DNA of 64,000 nt from Pseudobutyrivibrio sp. 49 (GTDB lineage: Bacteria > Bacillota > Clostridia > Lachnospirales > Lachnospiraceae), in assembly GCF_900100545.1 (NCBI RefSeq), contig NZ_FNDP01000004.1:124001-188000 (forward strand), in the 5' to 3' direction. The notes beneath the pieces are model-generated. The model did not search any database, was not told the DNA's origin, and saw only the letters and a list, made by a program, of their open reading frames with translations. How positions within the stretch are numbered: the stretch's first letter is position 1; every line of letters begins with the position of its first letter. A program made the translations under genes and the position numbers. Shown piece by piece: positions 25,076-32,797 of this stretch.

Positions 25076-26224
25076 ATGGCAAACAGAATTTCACTCAATG
25101 CCACATCTTATCATGGTGCTGGCGCAATCAGCGAAGTAGTGACAGAAATTAACAATAACGGTTTTAAAAAAGCATTCGTAGCATCAGATCCAGATCTTAT
25201 TAAGTTTGGTGTTACAGGAAAGGTTACAGATCTTCTTGATGCAGCAAAGATTCCTTATGAAATCTACTCTGACATCAAGCCAAACCCAACAATCGAAAAC
25301 GTAAAAAATGGTGTTGAAGCGTTCAAAAAATCAGGTGCTGACTGCATCGTTGCAATCGGTGGCGGTTCTTCAATGGATACTTCAAAGGCTATCGGTATCA
25401 TCATCACAAACCCTGAGTTTGAAGATGTTCGTTCACTTGAGGGCGTTGCTCCTACAAAGAATCCATGCGTACCTATCATCGCTGTTCCAACTACAGCTGG
25501 TACAGCTGCTGAGGTTACAATCAACTACGTAATCACAGACGTTGAGAAGGAAAGAAAGTTCGTATGCGTTGATACACACGATATGCCTATCGTAGCTATT
25601 GTTGATCCTGAAATGATGTCTTCAATGCCTAAGGGTCTTACAGTTGCAACAGGAATGGATGCTCTTACACACGCAATCGAAGGCTACACAACACGCGCTG
25701 CTTGGGAAATGACCGATATGTTCCATCTTGAAGCTATCCGTCTTATCTCTTCTAACTTACGCGACGCTGTAGAAAACAAGAAGTCTGGCCGTGAGGGAAT
25801 GGCTCTTGGTCAGTACATTGCTGGTATGGGATTCTCAAATGTAGGTCTTGGTATTGATCACGCTATGGCTCATACTCTTTCAGCTCACTATGACACACCA
25901 CATGGTGTTGCATGTGCTATGTTCCTTCCAATCTCTATGGAGTTCAACCGCGAGTTCACCGGGGAAAGATTACGTGAGGTCGCTAGAGCTATGGGTGTTC
26001 AGGGCGTAGACAACATGACTCAGGACGAATACAGAGATGCAGCTATCGCTGCTGTAAAGAAGCTTTCAGAGGATGTAGGAATTCCTACAACTCTTGATAA
26101 GATTAAAGAAGAAGACCTTGATACACTTGCAACAGATGCACTTAACGATGCATGCTATCCAGGTAACCCACGTGAGGCTACAAAGGAGCAGGTAATCGAG
26201 ATGTTTAGAATGCTTATGGCATAA
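25076..26224 (+). CDS. fucO: Iron-containing alcohol dehydrogenase, lactaldehyde reductase (FucO)
   Basis: This 382-residue protein resembles E. coli FucO along its length: AIGGGSSMDTSKAIGII for NAD binding, VPTTAGTAAEVTINYVITD, GMDALTHAIEGY carrying the metal Asp and His, and GLGIDHAMAHTL...TPHG carrying the other two metal histidines. It reduces L-lactaldehyde from RhaD to 1,2-propanediol and regenerates NAD+. The preferred-codon composition and strong AAGGAG site suggest high expression. A Rex-like operator lies upstream. 1,3-propanediol or butanol dehydrogenase activity is an alternative. Confidence 0.88.
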   Translation: MANRISLNATSYHGAGAISEVVTEINNNGFKKAFVASDPDLIKFGVTGKVTDLLDAAKIPYEIYSDIKPNPTIENVKNGVEAFKKSGADCIVAIGGGSSMDTSKAIGIIITNPEFEDVRSLEGVAPTKNPCVPIIAVPTTAGTAAEVTINYVITDVEKERKFVCVDTHDMPIVAIVDPEMMSSMPKGLTVATGMDALTHAIEGYTTRAAWEMTDMFHLEAIRLISSNLRDAVENKKSGREGMALGQYIAGMGFSNVGLGIDHAMAHTLSAHYDTPHGVACAMFLPISMEFNREFTGERLREVARAMGVQGVDNMTQDEYRDAAIAAVKKLSEDVGIPTTLDKIKEEDLDTLATDALNDACYPGNPREATKEQVIEMFRMLMA

Positions 26225-26317
26225 TTATTTTTCCCATAAATAGAGCCCCAGCACTTGCTCAATGTCATTAAGTTAACATTGCGGTGGAGGCTATGCCAAC
26301 TTTTGAAATGAGCAGTT

Positions 26318-26347
26318 AAAAAGGAGCCTCCAACTTGGAGACTCCTT
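26318..26347 (-). terminator. Rho-independent terminator of the L25 gene
   Basis: Minus-strand AAGGAGTCTCC, loop AAGTT, GGAGGCTCC followed by TTTTT, 14 bases beyond the ribosomal-protein stop codon. Confidence 0.75.
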
Positions 26348-26360
26348 ACGTCACTATTCC

Positions 26361-26945
26361 CTATGAAGCTGCCTGAGCAGAATCCTCATCCTCAGCATCA
26401 GCAACCTGATTCTTTGCTGCAATAACCTCAACAACTACTTGGTCAGCGTTTGTGGTTACATTAACTTTCTTATTCTTTGAAATAGCAAGATCTGCAACCG
26501 TTACAGTATCACCAAGTCTCAGTGAGCTACAGTCTATTTCAATCTTCTCAACTACATCTTCGGCCTTTGCTTTGTAAGCCACCTCTGATACTAGCTGCTC
26601 TAAAACACCTTCTGTAACTGCTTCCTTGTTTTCAAGAACAACCTCTGCTGTTGCATGGATAACCTCGCCTTTAACAAGCTCCTGGAAATCCATCTCTACA
26701 ATCTGATGCTTGGCTGCATCATAATGTAGCTCCTTAAGTAACACATTGTACTTCTTTCCTTCCAAATCAAGGGTCATTTGAGTGTGTCCACTCTTTCTTA
26801 AGCTTTCAGCCTCTTTAACCTCGAACTGGAGTGGGATTGATTGTTCGATATCCTTACCGAACAGGTTACCTGTAACGTAGCCTTCTCTTCTCAACCTCTT
26901 TGCTTTCTTTTCCATGTCACGTCTTTGTACTCTGTAAGTATCCAT
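26361..26945 (-). CDS. rplY: Ribosomal protein L25/general stress protein Ctc
   Basis: This 194-residue protein has an N-terminal 5S-rRNA-binding L25 domain (RREGYVTGNLFGKD; about residues 1-90) and the TL5/CTC C-terminal beta domain (about 95-180, ending DQVVVEVI). The start at 26945 is fixed by AGGAGG. It stands alone between the sugar region and the genomic island. The last 20 residues are acidic and alanine-rich. Confidence 0.88.
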   Translation of the reverse strand: MDTYRVQRRDMEKKAKRLRREGYVTGNLFGKDIEQSIPLQFEVKEAESLRKSGHTQMTLDLEGKKYNVLLKELHYDAAKHQIVEMDFQELVKGEVIHATAEVVLENKEAVTEGVLEQLVSEVAYKAKAEDVVEKIEIDCSSLRLGDTVTVADLAISKNKKVNVTTNADQVVVEVIAAKNQVADAEDEDSAQAAS

Positions 26946-27008
26946 TTGTCTCTTCCTCCTAAAATACAAATATTTGAGCAGGGAAATTTGCGGAATGTCG
27001 ATATTCAA

Positions 27009-27456
27009 TTGGCGTTTCGTATTTTCTCGTGTTCGACTATGTTATAGTCCTCTTCTTTAAAATAGTCAAGTCTAATATTCGAGTATTTACGGATGGCATC
27101 TACCACATGGATTATAGCCATAATTAATCAGTTCTTCCCTTAATCCATGGTATGACTGCTTATTTTTATCTTTGATATCAGCGACTGATTTGCAATCTAC
27201 CTTAAATCTTTAGCTTACAAAAAATCATATTGGTTCTTGTATTAAGACTAATAACACGATTAGTCACTCTTTAATTGCTTCTTAAATAGCCCTTAAACAG
27301 CGAATTTACGCTATTTAAAGACTACTTAGTCAAACAGGGGACGAGAGAATCGAACTATATATCTCCATCTCCTGGATTGTGTTAATTGTTGATTTTATGG
27401 GCTTTACAAGATTTTTCTGAAAACTGTAAATCAGTGACCTCAGTGACTTTTGTAAT
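27009..27456. other. Intergenic region at the island edge
   Basis: I found no credible gene in these 448 bases. It holds the promoter side of the L25 gene, an imperfect A/T-rich hairpin near 27295-27320, and the tRNA-like att candidate at 27333-27356. The position between a housekeeping gene and an integrase is typical of an island boundary. Confidence 0.5.
27333..27356 (-). other. Possible att site (tRNA 3'-end fragment)
   Basis: The minus strand reads AGTTCGATTCTCTC then GTCCCCTG, resembling the T-loop, 3' T-stem strand and acceptor end of a tRNA. The matching 5' T-stem strand is absent, so it is not a complete tRNA. A tRNA-end fragment about 100 bp downstream of a tyrosine integrase suggests an attachment site. 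I did not see a second copy in the window. Confidence 0.4.
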
Positions 27457-28667
27457 TTAAATGCCTTTCAAAGCCGCTCGAACCTGTTCTCTCTTGTTTG
27501 CCCTGCTCTTATTTGAATAATAGTAAATCTTCCTTGTGGTAGAAATATCTTTGTGTCCCATCTGCTCTGCCACAATACTGTCATCTACATTATTGTCAAT
27601 AAGAGTTGTTCCATATGTTTTTCTAATTTTGTGAGTAGATCTTGGTGGAATACCTACTTTCTCACATACTCTGGTCAATCTATGATTGAAGGTACCAGAA
27701 CGAATTCGCTTGCCTTCGTTCTCGAAAAGAAATGTTCCTTGTGGATTCAGCTCCTTTATGGCTCTTAAAGTATTTTGCGCTTCTGCAGGCAAAAAGATTT
27801 CTCTGTAGCCAGCTTCGGTTTTTGGTACTTCAGCAACTTCCAACCTCCACTTGCCATCGTCATCTCTATACTTTACCTCAGTTCGCCTTATCAGAATACT
27901 ATCCTCAGTAGTATCCTCAAATCTTAAGGCAGCAATCTCTCCTATTCTGGCTCCTGTTTCAAACTGTAGCTTTAATCCCAGGTTCCATATATCTTGATTG
28001 TACTTCAAATAGGTAAGAATACATTCCACTTCATCTTCATTGAAGACCTCTTTATCTCTATCTTTGTACTTTCTTTCAAATATACTGTTGGAAAGCATTA
28101 AGTCCCCGAAAAAGTTCGTGATACTTAAATCAGTATATCCGGCTCTTTTGCCATATCTGAAAATACCTTTTAATAGAGTAACAAGGCCTGAATATGATTT
28201 TCTTGTAAGCTTGTTATTATAGATGGTTCGTTTTATAAAGTGTTCTAAGTCTTCCTCTGTGATGTAGCAGAATTCTTTCTTAGTAATACTTAAATCCTTT
28301 GAAAAAATCTTTTATAATCATTTACATAACGATCATAGGATTGACGCCTTATTTCTCCATACTGGATTTTTTCATTTATCCACTGTTCAAAAACATTATT
28401 GATACGAACTATATTGACCACATGTTTATAATGCTTTGCCAGATAACTAATCAATTCTCTTTGGGTCTTGCGCCGTCGTATCTTAACATTCCCCTCCTCA
28501 TCTCTTATGTGAGTACACCATAGACCTTTTTCATTTTTCCATATCGCATAGCTGTGGTATTTTTCAACAATCTCGTTGTTTTTCATTTCTTCCACAGCTA
28601 ATTCAATGGCATCCATATCAATAATACCTGTGGAAGCTGCATATGACAATAATACGTCTCGCCTCAT
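27457..28667 (-). pseudogene. Tyrosine-type site-specific integrase, frameshifted
   Basis: The start at 28667 (overlapping mazF by four bases, ATGA) gives an N-terminal and SAM-like core-binding domain up to DYKRFF, then a stop at 28290. The remainder lies in another frame and continues as KDLSITKKEF through the catalytic domain: Arg in TGARIGEIAALRF, HKIRKTYG, GHKDISTTRKIYYY with the Tyr nucleophile. One extra T in the T6 run (28302-28307) would restore a roughly 400-residue protein. The catalytic domain is otherwise whole, so this is recent decay, a sequence error, or programmed frameshifting. Confidence 0.8.
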
Positions 28668-29038
28668 CTGCGATACCTGCCCCTATGGTTTTTATGGAAA
28701 GTAAGATCTAACTGTATCTCCAGGCAACGTCTTACTTTTGTATTCATGGTGCGATTATCTATTTTTCCCATATATGTTAATAATCGGTTCTTGTCTACAG
28801 TGGTAATCTGCTCACATAGTATTACAGACTTTCTTTTTATCCCGCCTATATTACATATCAATACATGTGTAGGAAGATTTTTGTGAATCTTGGTTGTTAT
28901 AGGGGCAACAGTGACTGTTGGCGCATATTTATTCCCTTTATCATTTTGTAGTATCACCACTGGTCTAACACCAATTTGTTCTGAACCAAATCTATCATCT
29001 AAATCAGCTAAATAAACATCTCCTCTTTTTATCCGCAT
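28664..29038 (-). CDS. MazF/PemK-family endoribonuclease toxin
   Basis: This 124-residue protein has PemK/MazF features: [13 protein letters not shown] at the N-terminus, [11 protein letters not shown], the catalytic-region [10 protein letters not shown], and [15 protein letters not shown]. MazF proteins cleave mRNA. There is no antitoxin gene directly upstream; instead a structured roughly 240-nt leader precedes it. The stop codon overlaps the integrase start, so toxin and integrase share a message. GGGAGG precedes the ATG. Confidence 0.85.
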   Translation of the reverse strand: MRIKRGDVYLADLDDRFGSEQIGVRPVVILQNDKGNKYAPTVTVAPITTKIHKNLPTHVLICNIGGIKRKSVILCEQITTVDKNRLLTYMGKIDNRTMNTKVRRCLEIQLDLTFHKNHRGRYRR

Positions 29039-29051
29039 CAGTGATTATCCT

Positions 29052-29290
29052 CCCTTCCTTCTCTTATAGTTAATGCATTCATCAGGCGGCTGCAGCACAG
29101 CTCCATAGGCTCTACCCTCCCCGCGGTTCTCGCCAGGCCGCTCCCATTTTGATAATTGTGGCTAAGCGGAAGTATCATTATCCCTGTATCTATCATGGCC
29201 AGATTGGTGCTACCAATTTTTCAGTGAGGCTATATCGCGCAAGGCGAACCTATGAGGCTCCGGTATACAGGAACGTACCTGATGAATGCT
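29052..29290. ncRNA. Structured leader with 12-bp closing stem, family unknown
   Basis: GCATTCATCAGG (29075-29086) pairs perfectly with CCTGATGAATGC (29278-29289), closing a 191-nt interior that is clearly more G+C-rich than its surroundings and contains further short complementary segments. The region has no plausible ORF and lies directly upstream of mazF. A partial copy at 3601-3667 keeps the flanks and a central piece but lost the closing stem. It could be a large structured RNA or an element end. I cannot assign a family or the transcribed strand. Confidence 0.4.
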
Positions 29291-29389
29291 ATTAAGTTGT
29301 CAATTTACTAGTGAAGAAAAAAATACCCTTCACTAATTCCCACTGGCGTCAGACGTTTTGCAAGGTAAAATCCAAAAATTTTTCAAAAA

Positions 29390-29425
29390 AAAAAGGACCT
29401 ACAGTTTTTTAATCTGTAAGTCCTA
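29390..29425 (-). terminator. Rho-independent terminator of the RelB/PIN operon
   Basis: On the minus strand GGACTTACAGATT, A-rich loop, CTGTAGGTCC are followed by a long T-run, 12 bases after the PIN stop codon. Confidence 0.75.
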
Positions 29426-29437
29426 CTCTTTGTCATG

Positions 29438-29845
29438 TTATTTAATTATATCCAAAAACTCTCTTGGTGTTAGAATAAAAGGCTCTATAGGAAAATGCTT
29501 TTTATTTCCTGTAACCAAATACGAATTATCATCTCTCTTTTCCATTACTACTTCATAGAAAGGAAGATCTTTCATATCTGGAAGTATAGTATTTGTAGGT
29601 GATGGTGTAACATTCAAACCATATTTTTCAACAGCAGCCAATAAGTAGTTAACTGTCTCAGGTGAGAACTTAAACTTTTTTCTGGCCAAAACTTCCCTAT
29701 ATTCACTCATTATTTCATCACTATAAACAGGTACTATCTCACCCTGAATCATTTTTGAAATAATTTGAACTGTAGCCGAATCATCTCTACTAGAAAGAAG
29801 TGCAGACACGAATACATTCGTATCAATTACTACATAATATCCCAT
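29438..29845 (-). CDS. PIN-domain toxin (COG1569-like)
   Basis: This 135-residue PIN ribonuclease starts VVIDTNVFVSALLS with the first catalytic Asp. It has the central acidic EIMSEYREVL and a late DLPFYEV...SYLVTGNKKHF motif. PIN toxins cleave RNA using Mg2+. The ATG overlaps the antitoxin stop codon (TAATG), the classic toxin-antitoxin arrangement. An identical 3' fragment lies at 3739-3846. Confidence 0.88.
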   Translation of the reverse strand: MGYYVVIDTNVFVSALLSSRDDSATVQIISKMIQGEIVPVYSDEIMSEYREVLARKKFKFSPETVNYLLAAVEKYGLNVTPSPTNTILPDMKDLPFYEVVMEKRDDNSYLVTGNKKHFPIEPFILTPREFLDIIK

Positions 29846-30144
29846 TAACTATTAGCCTCCTTGCGAGCAAGGCTAATCTCTTTATTTATTTCTTCTAAAC
29901 TCATATCAGAAACACCATTAGCTTTAGCCTGATTACGAAGATCCATAAAAGCTTGCATTGCTCCCTCTCTTGTAATTTCAGCTGATGGCGATGCTATTTC
30001 AAATGGAATTTTACGTTGTCTAACAACAGCTCTTGCAAATACATTAATTGCTGTAGTGGCATTCATGCCAAATTCCTGACACAGACCATCAAATTGCTTT
30101 TTTAATGACTCATCCATACGAACACTAAAAGTTGCCTGTCCCAT
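29845..30144 (-). CDS. RelB/DinJ-family antitoxin
   Basis: This 99-residue protein has an N-terminal ribbon-helix-helix (ATFSVRMDESLKKQFDGLCQEFGMNATTAINVFARAVV) and a C-terminal toxin-binding tail. I chose ATG 30144, which has GGAGG eight bases upstream; a TTG at 30159 overlaps that site and is unlikely. It is translationally coupled to the PIN toxin and presumably represses the operon. Confidence 0.85.
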   Translation of the reverse strand: MGQATFSVRMDESLKKQFDGLCQEFGMNATTAINVFARAVVRQRKIPFEIASPSAEITREGAMQAFMDLRNQAKANGVSDMSLEEINKEISLARKEANS

Positions 30145-30235
30145 ATCATAAACCTCCAATTTGTAAGCTATAGTATATCACTACTCTGATTGTATTTTAC
30201 ATCCAAAAGCATAAATTTGTCAAGTTTTCGAACCT

Positions 30236-30269
30236 ATTAGGTGCATTTCCATTGTGTTTTGCACCTAAT
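30236..30269. promoter_or_regulatory. Inverted repeat ATTAGGTGCA-N14-TGCACCTAAT
   Basis: Perfect 10-bp arms lie about 90-125 bp upstream of the RelB antitoxin start and just after the ribbon-helix-helix gene. There is no T-run in the minus direction, so an operator or mRNA hairpin is likelier than a terminator. Confidence 0.45.
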
Positions 30270-30293
30270 TTAATATTTTTTCCACAATATTAC

Positions 30294-30704
30294 TTATTCT
30301 TCACCTAACAACTCATTTTCATATTCATTTTCTAAACTCATCCAAGCATAATCAGAAATAAATTGTTCTGGAACATCTCCCTTTTTATGCTCTAATCTTT
30401 TTATGTACCTGTGATTGTTAACAGAAAAATCAATTTCATAGTGATTATCTTTTGATAAAAGGAGATTTCCAGATATACCGTACTCATCACTATGTGTTTT
30501 CTCAACGAGAATATCTCCTCTGTCACGATAGATTGCCTCTATTATTGCTCTATTTACAAACTCTCCAAGAGTCTCTCCCATATCCTTGGCATGATTCTTA
30601 ATAAAATCTAGATTACCTTTACCAGTACGAACTCTTATTTGATCTGTAGAATTTATATATTTCTGAGTTGCAGCTTTCTGTGCTGCTGTATATGTTGCTC
30701 CCAT
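30294..30704 (-). CDS. Ribbon-helix-helix (Arc-like) protein with extra C-terminal domain
   Basis: This 136-residue protein has an N-terminus of the type common in Firmicute RHH antitoxins (YTAAQKAATQKYINSTDQIRVRTGKGN...GETLGEFVNRAIIEAI). The C-terminal 65 residues are a small unknown domain. No toxin partner is adjacent. A perfect inverted repeat (30721-30756) directly upstream suggests autoregulation. GAGG precedes the ATG. Confidence 0.7.
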   Translation of the reverse strand: MGATYTAAQKAATQKYINSTDQIRVRTGKGNLDFIKNHAKDMGETLGEFVNRAIIEAIYRDRGDILVEKTHSDEYGISGNLLLSKDNHYEIDFSVNNHRYIKRLEHKKGDVPEQFISDYAWMSLENEYENELLGEE

Positions 30705-30720
30705 ATTGTTCCCTCATAAT

Positions 30721-30756
30721 ATAGATACACTATAGTTATATATATAGTGTATCTAT
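30721..30756. promoter_or_regulatory. Perfect 14-bp inverted repeat, RHH operator
   Basis: ATAGATACACTATA (30721-30734), 8-base spacer, TATAGTGTATCTAT (30743-30756). It lies 17-52 bases upstream of the RHH gene start codon and would cover its promoter. Confidence 0.65.
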
Positions 30757-30783
30757 ATGTATAAGCATTTTCAAGAAATATCC

Positions 30784-31314
30784 CTATCCCTCAACAAACT
30801 CCCTCAGCAGCCTAACCGCACTACTCAAGGTGTCATGCACAGCCTGGTGGCTAACACCTTCAATCCTTGCAATCTCCTCTTCGCCCATATCACAGAAAAA
30901 GTACATATAGCATCTACGTCGCTGCTTATCCGAAAGCTGCTCCAAAGCATACTTAAGTAAAACATGATCTACAATACCTTCCTCTTCCAGCTTAGCTTTA
31001 GACTTTCTTCCAACCAGATTTCCATATCCCTGGACAAAAGGAATTTCATCCTGAAAATCTAATGCATCGTGATGTCTGATACTTCTCATCTCATGCTTAT
31101 GCTCATTCCTATGAAACTCCTTGAAAGCCACACCCTGTTCAACAGGCAGCACAATATATGGCCAGTATTTCTTCAGTTCTTCCTCATATCGTTCTTTAAT
31201 TAATTCCTCAGGCAAATCAGTTATCACAGCCCACTTAACTCCTCCTTGGATTCCTGGATATTCGATCTCTAAATTTATAAGTTCATATTCCTTGTTTTCA
31301 TCGTTTGTATTCAT
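30784..31314 (-). CDS. Sigma-70 region 4-like regulatory protein
   Basis: This 176-residue protein ends in a sigma region 4-type helix-turn-helix (LEQLSDKQRRRCYMYFFCDMGEEEIARIEGVSHQAVHDTLSSAVRLLREF). The N-terminal 110 residues carry LPEELIKERYEEELKKYWPYIVLP, seen in accessory sigma-like proteins of Firmicute mobile elements. It lacks sigma region 2, so it probably modulates element transcription rather than acting as a full sigma factor. CGGAGG precedes the ATG. Confidence 0.75.
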   Translation of the reverse strand: MNTNDENKEYELINLEIEYPGIQGGVKWAVITDLPEELIKERYEEELKKYWPYIVLPVEQGVAFKEFHRNEHKHEMRSIRHHDALDFQDEIPFVQGYGNLVGRKSKAKLEEEGIVDHVLLKYALEQLSDKQRRRCYMYFFCDMGEEEIARIEGVSHQAVHDTLSSAVRLLREFVEG

Positions 31315-31633
31315 TTTTGACCTCCGAATTTTGAAAAATTAATAAGTTCCAAAATTCGAAAGTCATGGGTATCGCCCTACATAGGTCTCCCACTCGCGCA
31401 TCCTTCCCCACTCACAGAGCTACAGAAAGAAGCACACAAAAAAAGACGAAGCAAAACAGAATATCTATTTCTAGATACTTCCTTCTGTTTTGCCCCGCCT
31501 TTCAACACTCTTTGATGTTCATAGTTGTGTCACAAACTCTTGCCAGCTGCCTGCGCTCATGCTGCTCTCTTGACAACTACAGTGCTAACACAACTGACTC
31601 ATATATATGAAATTATGTAATCAATATTGATAT
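31315..31633. other. Intergenic region with terminator and hairpins
   Basis: No gene is supported here. It contains the upstream side of the sigma-like gene, a strong terminator (31437-31494), and scattered short inverted words in 31500-31600 (GTTGTGTCA and TAACACAAC types) that may form weak structure. Confidence 0.45.
31437..31494 (-). terminator. Long Rho-independent terminator
   Basis: Outer arms GCAAAACAGAA (31451-31461) and TTCTGTTTTGC (31483-31493) enclose an inner TATCTA/TAGATA stem. On the minus strand it is followed by TTCGTCTTTTTTT. It ends transcription of the zinc-finger gene upstream. Confidence 0.75.
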
Positions 31634-31786
31634 TTAGTATTCACCAAAAATGGTGATGTTACCTTCATCTGCGATTATTTTAAGCCCAATCTTGCAATAT
31701 GGACAATTACATTCCAATACGCCACTGAGACCTTTAATAAAAACCCTACCGCAGACAGGACAGCTAATCCTTTTTATCTCACGCAT
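31634..31786 (-). CDS. 50-residue Com-like zinc-finger protein
   Basis: The reading frame encodes REIKRISCPVCGRVF followed by LECNCPYCKIGLKI, two CxxC knuckles of the sort found in the phage Mu Com translational regulator and related small proteins of mobile elements. AAGGAG lies eight bases before the ATG, and a terminator follows. Nucleic-acid binding is inferred. Confidence 0.6.
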   Translation of the reverse strand: MREIKRISCPVCGRVFIKGLSGVLECNCPYCKIGLKIIADEGNITIFGEY

Positions 31787-31906
31787 ACATTATTCTCCTT
31801 CCATAAATTGTACTCCCTAAACTGCTATAGCCTTTATATCTTACGCGTAAGTGTATAATATCATAAAGAAAAGTCAGTGGCTTACAACAAATCCATAAAC
31901 ATTGTC

Positions 31907-32041
31907 TAACAACCATATAACATTCCCACAACAATCATCCAAACAATCTATACCAAACATACAGAAAGGATAGAATAATGTTCCAGCAATACTACAACCA
32001 TCATGTAAAATGCATAGAACAATCATGTAACAACCATGTAA
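31907..32041. repeat. Degenerate ACAAYCATRTAA repeats
   Basis: Four variants occur: ACAACCATATAA at about 31907-31918, an interrupted copy at 31994-32008, ACAATCATGTAA at 32019-32030, and CAACCATGTAA at 32031-32041. The last two abut. They lie just beyond the terminator of the 32083-32607 gene. They may be protein-binding iterons; no replication gene is adjacent to support an origin. Confidence 0.4.
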
Positions 32042-32073
32042 AAAAATGCCCACGGCATCAAAAACCGTAGGCA
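32041..32073 (-). terminator. Rho-independent terminator
   Basis: Minus-strand TGCCTACGG, loop, CCGTGGGCA followed by TTTTTTT, ten bases after the stop codon of the 174-residue gene. Confidence 0.75.
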
Positions 32074-32082
32074 TAAACCACA

Positions 32083-32607
32083 CTATTCTGTATCCTCTTC
32101 ATCCTGCTTATGAGCATAACGATACATCATGATTCCAAAAAGCTTGATTGCTTCTCTCTTTTTGTTTTCCAAACTAGAAACTGAAAACTTCAATTCCTGT
32201 GCAAGCGCAACCATTGTCTTTTTTACTTTAGATAAAAAGCAGTTGTTGATGATAGTCACATAGATAGGTCCTGAGTTACCGTACTCACTCATTCCTTTAA
32301 GCACATAATCTCTTGGCTCAGCCAACCAATCACACTCAGATACCTGCCATAAAAGCTTCCTTTGAATTTCCCTAGATTCCTCTATGGGTTGCTTCATGAT
32401 TTTAAGAAAGTCCTTACGCATCTGACGTTTTACCTTTTCTTCATCGTCAGGCTTTGTCATACTTGCAAGAATTTTACCAGCTACTACGCTTCGACTGTAT
32501 TGCTCCAGCATCATTTTGGTAAGCTCATAGGCTACCTTGGGATCAAATCCCATTCCTTCGCAAATGATGTTAATACCTTCCTCATCTTTCGAAATTCTCT
32601 TTTTCAT
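32083..32607 (-). CDS. Mobile-element protein with ArpU/sigma-like C-terminal HTH
   Basis: This 174-residue, highly charged helical protein starts KKRISKDEEGINIICEGMGFDPKVAYELTKMML. The last 45 residues (KKTMVALAQELKFSVSSLENKKREAIKLFGIMMYRY) resemble the sigma region 4-type end of phage ArpU/RinA regulators. I infer a late-gene or element regulator. AGAGGAG precedes the ATG, and a terminator follows. Confidence 0.55.
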   Translation of the reverse strand: MKKRISKDEEGINIICEGMGFDPKVAYELTKMMLEQYSRSVVAGKILASMTKPDDEEKVKRQMRKDFLKIMKQPIEESREIQRKLLWQVSECDWLAEPRDYVLKGMSEYGNSGPIYVTIINNCFLSKVKKTMVALAQELKFSVSSLENKKREAIKLFGIMMYRYAHKQDEEDTE

Positions 32608-32660
32608 TCTCCTCTTGTTCCTCCGTATTCATAACATATTTTCCCCAAATCCCCCGTATA

Positions 32661-32695
32661 ATAAAAAAATCAAAGCAGCCTAAACCACTTTGATT
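32661..32695 (-). terminator. Rho-independent terminator of the HTH gene
   Basis: Minus-strand AATCAAAG, 12-base loop, CTTTGATT then TTTTTTATT, about 100 bases after the XRE-type HTH stop codon. Confidence 0.65.
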
Positions 32696-32797
32696 CTTGT
32701 ATTACCTAAAATATTAAGTTATGTAAAACCCATATATAATACTAAAAATGTTGTCTAATCTTCCCAGCCCGCCTCTCAAAGTAGAAATTAATGTTAT

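Larger units (their letters stand above)
29052..29545. repeat. Longer copy of the 25.7-kb-separated direct duplication
   Basis: The sequence from the mazF leader to codon 100 of the PIN gene recurs in shortened form at 3601-3846, same orientation. It includes the structured region, a second hairpin at about 29313-29342 (CACTAGTGAAG-like arms), the terminator, and the end of the toxin gene. Two blocks of roughly 130 and 110 bases are unique to this copy. Confidence 0.8.

Noticed and set aside
27295-27456. Complete tRNA gene at the island edge
   Set aside because: Only the T-loop and acceptor-like 3' part is present; the opposite T-stem strand and the D and anticodon arms cannot be found.
30784-31314. 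Full sigma factor
   Set aside because: Only a region 4-type HTH is present; there is no region 2 core-binding helix.
31907-32041. CRISPR array
   Set aside because: The repeats are only about 12 bp, degenerate and unevenly spaced, and no cas gene is present.
31874-32083. 69-residue minus-strand reading frame with many Cys and Gly
   Set aside because: It runs through a strong terminator hairpin and the repeat region, has no good ribosome site, and its composition mirrors the DNA repeats.
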